From: Chelativorans sp. ZYF759
GTDB taxonomy: Bacteria > Pseudomonadota > Alphaproteobacteria > Rhizobiales > Rhizobiaceae
Direction of reading: 5' to 3'
NCBI RefSeq assembly: GCF_012911015.1
Contig: NZ_WVVV01000021.1
Span: forward strand, 1 to 53,077
DNA length: 53,077 nucleotides
Numbering within the stretch: position 1 is the stretch's first letter; the number at the start of each line of letters is the position of its first letter. The position numbers and the translations under genes were made by a program. Below the pieces are notes generated by a model. That model ran no database searches. It saw only the letters and a program-made list of their open reading frames with translations, and was not told where the DNA came from. Below, one piece after another: positions 32,548 through 40,692 of this stretch.

Positions 32548-32848
32548 AACCCTGGCGTTTGCCCTCGAGCAGGTCCCAGAACCACCACAGCCTCTCCACG
32601 ACCTGATTGCTGGTGTCGTCTCGAAACGCCAGATAGTGCGGCGCAAGGCGATGGACGTCGAGCGCCGCCTGGTCGGCATAGACCTCATGCAGGAAGAAGC
32701 GTTCCGGCCGCTTGCGATCCTGGTGGATGTCGAAGCGCAGGCATCCCTCCTCCGCCGTGAGCGTGGCGGCCGCGTGGCGCAGGAGGCGCTCGCGGAAGGC
32801 GTCGATCGCATCGGCGCGGCAGGTCAGGTGCGCGGTGTGAACCAGCAC
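32546..32848 (-). CDS. ABM-domain (putative quinol monooxygenase-like) small protein
   Basis: 100 residues with a GTG start at 32848, 3 bp after the epimerase gene. It is a ferredoxin-like ABM fold: FRERLLRHAAATLTAEEGC, LRFDIHQDRKRPERFFLHE and a final F-x-D helix. ABM proteins act as cofactor-free oxygenases or, often, as small stabilising or isomerase-like proteins in catabolic operons (LsrG/YgiN type). Its role here is unknown. Confidence 0.8.
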   Translation of the reverse strand: MLVHTAHLTCRADAIDAFRERLLRHAAATLTAEEGCLRFDIHQDRKRPERFFLHEVYADQAALDVHRLAPHYLAFRDDTSNQVVERLWWFWDLLEGKRQG

Positions 32849-32851
32849 TGC

Positions 32852-33760
32852 TTAATCGTCCTTGTCGAGGTCGAGCACGGTGCGCAGGTCGATCTCGGCC
32901 TCGAAGCCGAGCTGCTCGCGCGCCTTGGTCAGGTCGTAGAGCGGCGCGTAGGGGTTATTCTCGTAGAGCTCGGGATTTCGCACCTCGGGCAGGTAGCCCA
33001 GAATGCGCTCCAGCCGCTCGAGCGTCGGCTCAGGCGCCAGCGTATTGCTGGCCGACAGGAAGAATTCCTCGAAGCCGTCGACCTTGGCGTTCAGCGCCAG
33101 GCGGAAGGCTCGCGCCGCGTCGCGCGGCTCGACATAATGCCATGCCATGCCGCCGCCGGCGCCGGACGGGCCGCCGGCCATGCGGGGCGTGTAATTGTCG
33201 GGATCGGCGGCGCGGGCGCGCAATTCGCCATACATGACCTCATAGGCCACGAATACCGGCCGCAGCGACACCACCTCGATCTTGCCGCGCAGCGCGAAGC
33301 TGCGTCCCGTGTCCTCATTGAGCACCTTGCTAAGACCGTACGGATCGGTGGCCCGGCGCGGATGGCTCTCGTCCACCGGCAGATAGAGCGGCGGCAGCAT
33401 CGCGCCTTCGCGCACCGTGTAGCCGACGACGGAATCGCTAGAGCAAATCACCACCCTCCGTACGCCCGCCTGCTCGGCAGCATCCAGCACCTGCCAGGTG
33501 CCGACCACGTTGATGCGGATCAGTTCCTCCCCGGTGCCCGACCAAATGTTGGGAAGCGCGGCGACGTGAATGATGGCGTCTTGGCCGGCCGCGGCCGCGT
33601 CGACCAGCGCGCGATCGGTCATATCGCCGACATGCCAGGCAATGTCGGCCTCACCTTTGCGCCGATCGAGCCCGGCGACCTCGTGCCCATGCTCGCGCAA
33701 CTCGTCTACGATCGCGCCACCAAGCATGCCGCCTGCACCGGTAACCAGTATCTTCGCCAT
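32852..33760 (-). CDS. NAD-dependent epimerase/dehydratase-family (uronate dehydrogenase-like) protein 1
   Basis: 302 residues. The extended-SDR Rossmann motif is ILVTGAGGMLGGAIVDEL (residues 4-21). HVAALPNIW, CSSDSVVGY (Ser) and YGLSK (Tyr/Lys) form the active site. The short length, without the large UDP-sugar-binding C-terminal domain, is typical of uronate dehydrogenases and related lactone-forming enzymes. It heads the unit with the ABM gene. An operator-like site lies 60 bp upstream. It is one of three paralogues in the island (others at 35176 and 40693). Confidence 0.85.
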   Translation of the reverse strand: MAKILVTGAGGMLGGAIVDELREHGHEVAGLDRRKGEADIAWHVGDMTDRALVDAAAAGQDAIIHVAALPNIWSGTGEELIRINVVGTWQVLDAAEQAGVRRVVICSSDSVVGYTVREGAMLPPLYLPVDESHPRRATDPYGLSKVLNEDTGRSFALRGKIEVVSLRPVFVAYEVMYGELRARAADPDNYTPRMAGGPSGAGGGMAWHYVEPRDAARAFRLALNAKVDGFEEFFLSASNTLAPEPTLERLERILGYLPEVRNPELYENNPYAPLYDLTKAREQLGFEAEIDLRTVLDLDKDD

Positions 33761-33820
33761 CTCAAGCTCCTCTCGTGCCCGGACAGGGCATCGAGAAACT
33801 GCTACATTACGAGAAGCAAA

Positions 33821-33836
33821 TTCACAATATGAAATG
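33821..33836. promoter_or_regulatory. Putative IclR operator, site 2
   Basis: TTCACAATATGAAATG is the best inverted repeat of the set (TTCA...TGAA). It lies between the 3' end of the iclR-like gene and the epimerase 1 start, 60 bp upstream of the latter. Confidence 0.6.
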
Positions 33837-33860
33837 AAAATAGCTTTAACAGCCTGCCGG

Positions 33861-34670
33861 CTATGGGGCGCCGCCTAGTTCCGCCGACAGCTTTACCGAG
33901 GCCTTCAGTACCAGGGAGCTCTTTTCCTGCAGCGATTGCAGCGTGAGCCGCCAGATCGGTGCGGAAATGCCAATGGCGGCGATAGTCTGGCCGGTGAAGT
34001 CCTTCACCGGCGCGGCAACGCAGCGCGCCTCGTCGTTAAACTCTCCGTCGTCATAAGCGAGGCCGGCCGACAGCGTCTGGCGCAATTCCTCGCGTATGCG
34101 TTGGGGGTCGACTATCGTCTTAGCGGTCAGCGGTGTCGGTGGATTAGCTTCGAAATACCTGTCCACCTGCGCCATGGCGAGCGGTGCCAGAAGCACTTTG
34201 CCGAGCGCGGTAGCATGCCCTGGTCGCACCCCGCCGGTTCGCTCCTGCATCTGGAACACGCCGCTGCCGGAAACCCTGCCCGCGATCACGATTTCGTTCC
34301 CTGTCATGATCGCGAGGTGAGAACTCTCGCCGGACAGCTCTGCTAATTCCTCTAGGATAGGCATCGCCAATGCGACCATCTCCGATTCGCTGCGCGAGGC
34401 CGCGGCGAGGCCGAAGATCATGCTGCCGACGTGATATTTTTTGGTGTCGGGCGACTGGCGGACATAACCCAGCGACACCATGGTGCGTATTAGATGGAAC
34501 GTGGTGCTGTTGTGGAGTCCAACGCTCTTCGATAGGTCGGCCAGGCTGATTCCCTGCGGATGCGACGCCACCGTCTCGAGCAGCTTGAAGGCCCGCTCCA
34601 GGGACTGGACACCGGTCCGCTCTTTGGTCTTCGCGTCCGTGGACTCAGCTCCCATCACCATGCTGCTCAT
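33861..34670 (-). CDS. IclR-family transcriptional regulator
   Basis: 269 residues. The N-terminal winged HTH is at residues ~20-90: VQSLERAFKLLETVASHPQG, LADLSKSVGLHNSTTFHLIR and LGYVRQSPDTKKYHVG. The effector domain has the usual ESSHLAIMTGNEIVIAGRV, GHATALGKVLLA (the G-x-A-GK site) and ARCVAAPVKDFTGQTIAAIGIS. IclR proteins bind small acids or sugar acids. It lies between the two duplicated enzyme sets, and eight copies of a TTTCATATTGTGAAA-like motif at island promoters are its probable targets. Confidence 0.9.
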   Translation of the reverse strand: MSSMVMGAESTDAKTKERTGVQSLERAFKLLETVASHPQGISLADLSKSVGLHNSTTFHLIRTMVSLGYVRQSPDTKKYHVGSMIFGLAAASRSESEMVALAMPILEELAELSGESSHLAIMTGNEIVIAGRVSGSGVFQMQERTGGVRPGHATALGKVLLAPLAMAQVDRYFEANPPTPLTAKTIVDPQRIREELRQTLSAGLAYDDGEFNDEARCVAAPVKDFTGQTIAAIGISAPIWRLTLQSLQEKSSLVLKASVKLSAELGGAP

Positions 34671-34810
34671 GCAGGCTCCATCATCGATTCAGCGACGCGA
34701 TACTCGCCATCGCCGCAATTCTAATTATAGAGCGGCATGCTTTCGCGCGCCAGTCTGCCTCATCTTGGCAAGTTCACTTTGCATCGCGGAAAACTTGGTC
34801 GCAATGAGCT

Positions 34811-35179
34811 CTATTCGTCATTAACCGGCGTCGTGATGACGAGAAATATCAGATTAGCCAGCCCCGTATTATGGAACGCGTGCTCGATCCCCGGCGGAAT
34901 GAAAATGACGTCGTGCCGGCGCACCACGCGCTTCTCGTCACCGAACTCGAATAGGCCCTCGCCGTCCAGCACGTGATAGATCTGCTCCTGCACCTTGTGC
35001 TTGTGGCGCGCCACATAGGCCTTGGGCTCGTAGGAAGAGATTCGATGGTCGATCAGCCGCGACTGGGCCGTGTCGGGATGCACCAACAGCTTGGACAGCG
35101 CCCCGCCATGATGCCCCGGCAGTTCGTGCCACGGCACTTCCGCGATGTTGTGGATAACAGTTTTTCGCTCGCTCATCAT
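34811..35179 (-). CDS. Cupin-domain protein
   Basis: 122 residues; its ATG overlaps the stop of the upstream epimerase gene (ATGA at 35176-35179) and AAGGAG precedes it. A single cupin barrel shows motif 1 in YVARHKHKVQEQIYHVLDGEG (split: H-x-H-x3-E-x6-G) and motif 2 in DVIFIPPGIEHAFHNTG (P-G-x-x-H-x-x-x-N). Metal ligands H, H, E and H are all present, so it can bind Fe, Mn or Ni. Small cupins of this kind serve as isomerases, lyases or dioxygenases in sugar-acid pathways. It is the last gene of the unit that starts with ThDP enzyme 2. Confidence 0.82.
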   Translation of the reverse strand: MMSERKTVIHNIAEVPWHELPGHHGGALSKLLVHPDTAQSRLIDHRISSYEPKAYVARHKHKVQEQIYHVLDGEGLFEFGDEKRVVRRHDVIFIPPGIEHAFHNTGLANLIFLVITTPVNDE

Positions 35180-36132
35180 TGGGCTCCTTGGGTCTGTTTG
35201 CGGGCAGCCTCGACATAGGCGGTGATGCCCTTGCGAATGTCGAAGCGCGGAACATAGCCGATATCGCGACGCGCTCGCGTTACGTCCAGTGCCCCTTTCC
35301 GGACGGCCCTGAGATCGCCACCATGCCGGTATTCGCCTGCCGTCACGGTGACGTCCGCGTGGGGCACCGCCGCCTTGACGGCAGCTACGATTTCGGAGAG
35401 CGACACCGCTTCGCCCGAGGCGATGTTGTAGGTGTCGTGGGGCAGGGCGCCGGCGTCGAGGATCCGGATCAGCCCGTCGACACAATCGTCGATATAGGTA
35501 TGGTCGACCCGGAAGTCGGCGCCTGATGGAAGGTGGAGCGGCGTACCGGCGACCGCAGCGTCGACCAGCGTCTTGGGAATGCGCGGTCGCGGCAGGCCCG
35601 GACCGTAGACCCAGCATGTGCGCACGTTGACAATCGAGAGTCCGTGGCTCTCGCTAAAGTCGCGGGCCAACTGTTCAACGGTGTACTTGCTGATCCCGTA
35701 GAGCTTGACCGGCCGGCAAGCGTGGGTCTCATCGATCCGGTCGGCCTCGAAATGGCCGTACACCTCCTCGCTCGACAGGTTAACTACCCGTTTGAGGTCG
35801 AACAGCCTGGCGAGATTGAAAACGTTGAGGGATCCCTCGACGTTGATACGCATCGTCGCCACGGGCGCGGCTTCCGAGTTGATGACGCCCACGATCGCCG
35901 CGCAGTGGACGACCGAGTCAGGAGCGAACTCCTTGAAGCACTGCGCCAGCTGCGCCCATTCCGTCACCTCGCCATGGCGATAGCTCGCCCTGTCGGGATG
36001 CGCTTCGAGCACGGCTGCGAGATTGCGGCTCTTGGCAATGTCGACGGCTAGTACCTGGTCGCCGCGCGCAGCAAGGGCGCTGCAAAGGGCGGCACCGATG
36101 AAGCCGCCGCCGCCGGTAACTAATATGCGCAT
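35176..36132 (-). CDS. NAD-dependent epimerase/dehydratase-family protein 2
   Basis: 318 residues from ATG 36132 (GGAAG upstream). It has the Rossmann loop ILVTGGGGFIGAALCSAL, the Ser site in NLSSEEVYG, YGISK, and the extended-SDR C-terminal segment VDHTYIDDCVDGLIRIL. It is longer than the other two epimerase-like proteins of the island and is closer to sugar-nucleotide epimerases/dehydrogenases of the UDP-glucose 4-epimerase type. It is placed between ThDP enzyme 2 and the cupin gene. Confidence 0.85.
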   Translation of the reverse strand: MRILVTGGGGFIGAALCSALAARGDQVLAVDIAKSRNLAAVLEAHPDRASYRHGEVTEWAQLAQCFKEFAPDSVVHCAAIVGVINSEAAPVATMRINVEGSLNVFNLARLFDLKRVVNLSSEEVYGHFEADRIDETHACRPVKLYGISKYTVEQLARDFSESHGLSIVNVRTCWVYGPGLPRPRIPKTLVDAAVAGTPLHLPSGADFRVDHTYIDDCVDGLIRILDAGALPHDTYNIASGEAVSLSEIVAAVKAAVPHADVTVTAGEYRHGGDLRAVRKGALDVTRARRDIGYVPRFDIRKGITAYVEAARKQTQGAQ

Positions 36133-36175
36133 CAGTGTCTTCCTGACTCTGCTTGGGGCCGTCATGGTAGGCGTT

Positions 36176-37957
36176 TCAGGCCCCGGCGAAATAGGGCTTG
36201 CCGAATGCCGGCTCCTTGTGCGGGCGCGGCGGAAGCTGCCATGAGCCGGTGCTGGGTGGCCGGATGTCGGCGTCGACATGCACGTCAAGCAGGTAGGGAC
36301 GGTTCGCCTTTACCGCCTCTTCTAGCGCACCGGCGAAATCCTGCGAGCGTGTCACGGTCTTGGCTGCCACGCCCGAAGCACGCGCCCAGGCCGCGAAGTC
36401 GGGATTATAGGGCTGGCCGTCGTCGCCCGAATAGAAGGCCGTACCGATCTCGCGGCCCTCGAACTGTCCGTACTGGATGTCGCGTATCGCGCCCCAGGCG
36501 AAGTTGTTCCACACCAACCAGACGACCGGGATGTTGTATTCGACCGCCGTGCAGAGCACGTGCGGAACCATGGTGAAACCGCCATCGCCGCAAACGGAGA
36601 TGACCGGGCGATCGGGTGCGGCGAGCTTCGCCCCGAGCGCCGCCGACGGACCGAACCCCATGCCGGAGAAACCCCAGCTGTTCAGCATCGAGGCGGGATT
36701 GCGCGCCTTCCAGAACTGCATGAACCAGTTGTGGTGGATGCCGGCATCGAAGGTCATGATCGCGTTGCTTGGGAGGATGCGCTGACAATCGTGGACGATG
36801 CGTTCGGGACGAATTGGGCTGGCGTGCATCTCGAATTTGGGGCCAACGAAGGCTTCCCACTCGCGCGCCCAGTCGATGGTGCGCGCGCGCCAGTCCTCGA
36901 GGCGCGGGCCAGCCGGCACGTTGCGGCGATCGATCTCGGAAAGCAACTGGCGCAGGAAGGTGCGCGCGTCGGCCAGGATTGGCAGGTCGGGCGCATAGTT
37001 GCGGCCGATCTCGGCATGGTCGACATCGGCATGGATCAGCTTGGTCTGCGGGAAATTCCAAGAATAGCCCTTCAGCCAGGACGAGGCCGATCTGTCGTCG
37101 AAGCGGGCCCCGACCACGATCACGAGATCGGCCCTGCGGCCCGCCTCGTTGGCTGGGTAAGATCCGTTGCGGCCGATGAAGCCCAGCGACAGCGGATCCT
37201 CCATATCGAGCGTGCCCATGCCGTTGGGCGACGAGATGACCGGGATCGACAGCCGATGCGCGAACGCCGTCAGTTCCTCGCTCGCTTCGGACAGGGTGAC
37301 GCCGTGGCCGACGAACAGCACCGGGCGCTCGGCGGCCAGGATCATGTCCATCGCCGTTCGCACGTCCTCCTCGTTGGCACCCGAGCGTCGGGCGTTGAGG
37401 CGCGTCGGCTGGCTGTGCTCGAGTTCGACCTCGGCGCTCTCCTGGAACAGGTTGTAGGGAACGTCGATCTGCACCGGGCCGGCGCGTCCCGACAGCATCG
37501 TCTGCATGCCCTGGCGCAGTGCAAGTGGCAGCATCTCGACGCGGGTCGGCTGGAAGCTGCGCTTGACCACCGGCTTGATAACCGAGGGGAAATCGGCTTG
37601 AAAGTGGCCGTTGATCTCCTGGAACGGGCTGCGGTTGAACTGCGAGGTCGGCACGTTGGCGGTTATGGCCATCATGGCGGATGAATCGGTCATGGCGAGC
37701 GCCAGCGGCATCACCATGTTGGCCGAGCCGGGCCCGCACGAGGTCAGTGTCGCCACCGGCTCGTGGCGGACGCGGAAATAGCCGTCGGCCATGTGACCCG
37801 CCGTCTGCTCGTGGCGCGGCGAGATCAGTTTGAGGTCGTCCTTCGCGTCGTAGAGGGCGTCGAGCATTCCGACATTGCCGTGGCCGCAGATGCCGAACAC
37901 GTACGGCACCTTCTCCTTGACGAGGAAATCGACGATCAGTTCTGCGCCTTTGGGCAT
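36176..37957 (-). CDS. Thiamine diphosphate-dependent enzyme 2 (paralogue of enzyme 1)
   Basis: 593 residues from ATG 37957, with AAGAAAGAG upstream. It shares with its paralogue the segments GICGHGNVGMLDALYD, RHEQTAGHMADGYF (activating Glu), TSCGPGSANM, NVPTSQFNRSPFQE, GDGGFTMVPHVL and WNNFAWG, which complete the ThDP and Mg2+ site. The NxFAWG tail differs from the NHGYGS of enzyme 1, so the substrate pockets differ. The two could be alternative or sequential carboligase/hydrolase steps. Two operator-like sites lie upstream. Confidence 0.85.
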   Translation of the reverse strand: MPKGAELIVDFLVKEKVPYVFGICGHGNVGMLDALYDAKDDLKLISPRHEQTAGHMADGYFRVRHEPVATLTSCGPGSANMVMPLALAMTDSSAMMAITANVPTSQFNRSPFQEINGHFQADFPSVIKPVVKRSFQPTRVEMLPLALRQGMQTMLSGRAGPVQIDVPYNLFQESAEVELEHSQPTRLNARRSGANEEDVRTAMDMILAAERPVLFVGHGVTLSEASEELTAFAHRLSIPVISSPNGMGTLDMEDPLSLGFIGRNGSYPANEAGRRADLVIVVGARFDDRSASSWLKGYSWNFPQTKLIHADVDHAEIGRNYAPDLPILADARTFLRQLLSEIDRRNVPAGPRLEDWRARTIDWAREWEAFVGPKFEMHASPIRPERIVHDCQRILPSNAIMTFDAGIHHNWFMQFWKARNPASMLNSWGFSGMGFGPSAALGAKLAAPDRPVISVCGDGGFTMVPHVLCTAVEYNIPVVWLVWNNFAWGAIRDIQYGQFEGREIGTAFYSGDDGQPYNPDFAAWARASGVAAKTVTRSQDFAGALEEAVKANRPYLLDVHVDADIRPPSTGSWQLPPRPHKEPAFGKPYFAGA

Positions 37958-37993
37958 GGGGTCACACTCTTTCTTGTGTTTGGTCAAGCTAGC

Positions 37994-38032
37994 TTTCCAT
38001 ATTGTGAAAAGTCAACCGACGATATGAAATTT
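37994..38032. promoter_or_regulatory. Putative IclR operators, sites 3 and 4 (before ThDP enzyme 2)
   Basis: Site 3 is TTTCCATATTGTGAAAA (37994-38010). Site 4 is GATATGAAATTT (38021-38032). Both lie between the SDR 2 stop codon and the ThDP 2 start, 37-75 bp upstream of the latter. Confidence 0.6.
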
Positions 38033-38883
38033 CAGTCGAAAGCGGTGGCGCGCGAGCGCGTCTGCCAGCGGGCGATGTCGCCCTCGACCTGCTCGATTTT
38101 CTGACGCATCTGGCCGATGCAGATTTCACCCAGCGGCAGACGAAGCGGCGCGTCACCTTCATCCACCACGTCGAACACCAGGGCTGCCGCCTTGGCGGGG
38201 TCGCCGGGCTGCTTGCCGTCGGCCGCCATCATGTTCTCGCGGAATGGTCCGAGGGTCTCGCGATAGGCCTCGTGAAGCGGGGCCGTGTGAAGCGACCTGT
38301 TGCGGAAATCGGTGCGGAAGGGGCCCGGCTCGATGATCGTCACCTTGATGCCGAACGGTGCCACTTCCTTTGCCAGCGATTCCGACAGCCCTTCGACCGC
38401 GAACTTTGCGGCGCTATAAAAGGAAAAGCCGGCAGCGCCCGAGAAGCCCAGCATCGATGAGATATTCAGAACATGGCCGCCTGCCTGTGCACGCATGTGC
38501 GGCAGCACGGCCTTGAGCATCCGGTGCACGCCGAAGAAATTGGCCTCAAAGGCGGCGCGGCCTTCGACATCGTCGATCTCCTCGGTCGCGCCGACCGTGC
38601 CGAAGCCGGCATTGTTCACCAGCACGTCGATGCGGCCGCGCCAGGCGACCGCGCGCTCGACCGCGCTTTCCACACTTGAGTCGGAGGTGACGTCAAGGTC
38701 CACCGCCAGCGCCGATTCCGGATGGGCGGCGACGATGTCGGCGACGGCGTCGGTGTTGCGTGCGCTCACCACCGCGGCATCGCCGCGGGCAAGAACCTCG
38801 TTGGCGAAGGCGCGTCCAAGGCCGCTTGAGCAGCCGGTTATGAGCCAGACCCGGGGCGTCTTCGCGGATGGCGGTTGAGACAT
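38032..38883 (-). CDS. SDR-family NAD(P)-dependent dehydrogenase 2
   Basis: 283 residues. It has VWLITGCSSGLGRAFANEVL with the nucleotide loop TGCSSGLG, NNAGFG, the catalytic Ser in NISSMLG and YSAAK. The absence of an acidic residue after beta 2 (VVSARN) suggests NADP(H). It is not closely related to SDR 1. It is the last gene of the minus-strand unit that starts at 42605. Confidence 0.85.
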   Translation of the reverse strand: MSQPPSAKTPRVWLITGCSSGLGRAFANEVLARGDAAVVSARNTDAVADIVAAHPESALAVDLDVTSDSSVESAVERAVAWRGRIDVLVNNAGFGTVGATEEIDDVEGRAAFEANFFGVHRMLKAVLPHMRAQAGGHVLNISSMLGFSGAAGFSFYSAAKFAVEGLSESLAKEVAPFGIKVTIIEPGPFRTDFRNRSLHTAPLHEAYRETLGPFRENMMAADGKQPGDPAKAAALVFDVVDEGDAPLRLPLGEICIGQMRQKIEQVEGDIARWQTRSRATAFD

Positions 38884-38916
38884 GTATTCGGCCTTTCCAC
38901 GGCGCGACGTGCGCCG

Positions 38917-39795
38917 CTACGTGCTTTTGCGATCGTAGAGCTTGAATAAGGCAGCCATGTCCTCGCCCCCATGGCCCTCATGGACGCGTTGACGGATCAT
39001 CTCCCCGGCAAGTGAATTCAGCGGCATAGGCGCGGCAGCGTCCGTCGCCAACAGGCGCACCACCGCCAGATCCTTCATCATCGTGTCGAGCGTGCCGGTC
39101 ACCGCGAACTCGCGCTCCACCATCCGCGGCCACTCGCGCTGCAGTAGGTTGGAATCGCCGTATCCGCCGTTCAGGGCCTGCGGGATCTTGCTTGCGTCGA
39201 TGCCGATCTTCTCGGCGAAGTTCAGCACCTCCGACAGCAACACGAATATGGTCGAGACCAGCGTCTGGTTGACCATCTTGGCCTTCTGGCCGGCGCCGCT
39301 GTCGCCCACGCGCGTCAGGTTGCGGCACAGTGGCTCGAGCACGGGGCGCACGCGTTCGATTGCGTCCTCTGGTCCACCCGCCATCACCGCCAGGGTGCCG
39401 TTAGCCGCCCCACCAGTTCCGCCGGAGACGGGCGCGTCGATCCAGATCATGCCCGTCTTTTCAGCCAGGGAAGCGGCCATCTCTTCAGTCTCGATCGGCG
39501 AGATGGTGGACATGTCGACGAGAATCTTGTGGGGTCCGGCGCCTTGGGCGAGACCCTCGGGCCCGAACACCACGGCGCGCATTGCCGCGGTGTCGGACAC
39601 GGAGGTGATCACAACGTCACAGCGGCGGCACAGTTCGGCGGCGGTCGGCGCGATTGATGCGCCGGCCTCCTCATACGGCTTCAGCTTATCGGGAGAACGC
39701 CCCCACAACACCACCTCGTTGCCCGCCTGCAGCAGCCGCTCGATCATGCGTCCGCCCATCTTGCCGGCGCCAATGTAGCCGCAAATTACTGTCAT
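38917..39795 (-). CDS. Beta-hydroxyacid dehydrogenase (3-hydroxyisobutyrate/tartronate semialdehyde reductase family)
   Basis: 292 residues. It has the Rossmann loop CGYIGAGKMGGRMIERLL, the substrate loop DAPVSGGTGGAANGTL and the catalytic lysine in GAGQKAKMVNQ, followed by LLSEVLNFAEKIGID. These are the four conserved boxes of the beta-hydroxyacid dehydrogenase family. Members reduce or oxidise tartronate semialdehyde, 3-hydroxyisobutyrate or sulpholactaldehyde-type acids. Here it would act on a short 3-hydroxyacid released by the ThDP or isomerase steps. Confidence 0.87.
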   Translation of the reverse strand: MTVICGYIGAGKMGGRMIERLLQAGNEVVLWGRSPDKLKPYEEAGASIAPTAAELCRRCDVVITSVSDTAAMRAVVFGPEGLAQGAGPHKILVDMSTISPIETEEMAASLAEKTGMIWIDAPVSGGTGGAANGTLAVMAGGPEDAIERVRPVLEPLCRNLTRVGDSGAGQKAKMVNQTLVSTIFVLLSEVLNFAEKIGIDASKIPQALNGGYGDSNLLQREWPRMVEREFAVTGTLDTMMKDLAVVRLLATDAAAPMPLNSLAGEMIRQRVHEGHGGEDMAALFKLYDRKST

Positions 39796-39815
39796 GAGTG
39801 CCTCCCTTCGGCCAT

Positions 39816-40640
39816 TCAGGCGTAGCCCTGTGCCGCCAGCTTGGCGGCGCTGTCGCGGGTGTCGCGGTCGGGATCCTGCGACACCACTTCCAACACCGGG
39901 TACTCGTCGTATCCAATTTCCTTGAGGACGGCGGGGACGCTCGCGAAGGGCACATCGCCAAGGCCCACGGCATCGTGCTTGTATACTTTCTGGTTGGTGT
40001 CTGAGAAATGGACCAACTGCAGCCGGTCCTTCACCTTACGCAGTCCTTCCGCCGGTGCTTCGTCGATGAAATGACCGTTGGCAACGTCGTAGATGATGCC
40101 GATGTCGTCATTGCCGTACTGGTCGAGGATCGCCACCATCGAATCCGCGTCGGGCAGGAAGGCGAACGGCATGTTCTCCAGCAGTAGCGTGACGCCGTTT
40201 TTTTCAGCCACCGGCACCAACCGGTCCAGCGCCTCGAAGAAGCATCCGTGCAGAAATTCCTTCGACGCTGGGAAGAGCGGGTTCGCCTTGCCGGGCCCGA
40301 TCACCATCTTGGGCACACCCAGTTCGCCCGAGACCTCGATGAAGTTCTCCAGTAGCGCGAGCGAGTAGTCGCGCATCTCCTTCGCCGCGCCAGCGATATT
40401 AAGGTCGATGTTGGGCATGTTTGACGAGACGAACTTGACGCCTGTCTGGCTCTGCACCTTTGCCAGGTCCTTTCGCTGAGCCGTGCTTCCGCTGCCATAC
40501 CACAGATGGTTCGGGAACATCATCAGTTCGAAGCCGGGATAGCCCTGGTCGGCGAGATGGCGCACCGCGTCGGCGGCGGTGTGGGAAAAGATGTAGGAAT
40601 AGAGGTTGATGGCAAAGATGCCTTCGGGTTTGTTGGTCAC
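39816..40640 (-). CDS. Sugar phosphate isomerase/epimerase family TIM barrel 2
   Basis: 274 residues. GGAAGG upstream points to the GTG at 40640. The metal ligands are in LLLENMPFAF (E), GIIYDVANGHF (D), LVHFSDTN (H, D) and PVLEVVS (E). The layout, the NLYSYIFSHTAADAVRHLAD start and the DVAN motif show that it is a paralogue of the protein at 28989. The substrate is a keto sugar, cyclitol or sugar acid by family. Confidence 0.8.
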   Translation of the reverse strand: MTNKPEGIFAINLYSYIFSHTAADAVRHLADQGYPGFELMMFPNHLWYGSGSTAQRKDLAKVQSQTGVKFVSSNMPNIDLNIAGAAKEMRDYSLALLENFIEVSGELGVPKMVIGPGKANPLFPASKEFLHGCFFEALDRLVPVAEKNGVTLLLENMPFAFLPDADSMVAILDQYGNDDIGIIYDVANGHFIDEAPAEGLRKVKDRLQLVHFSDTNQKVYKHDAVGLGDVPFASVPAVLKEIGYDEYPVLEVVSQDPDRDTRDSAAKLAAQGYA

Positions 40641-40692
40641 GTGGAAGCCTTCCTTGAATTCGAACCTATAAGTGACACCCAGTCGGCGGTGC

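Noticed and set aside
36405-37739. Long open frames on both strands across ThDP enzyme 2
   Set aside because: Arg/Gly/Pro-rich shadows; the ThDP frame has cofactor motifs throughout.
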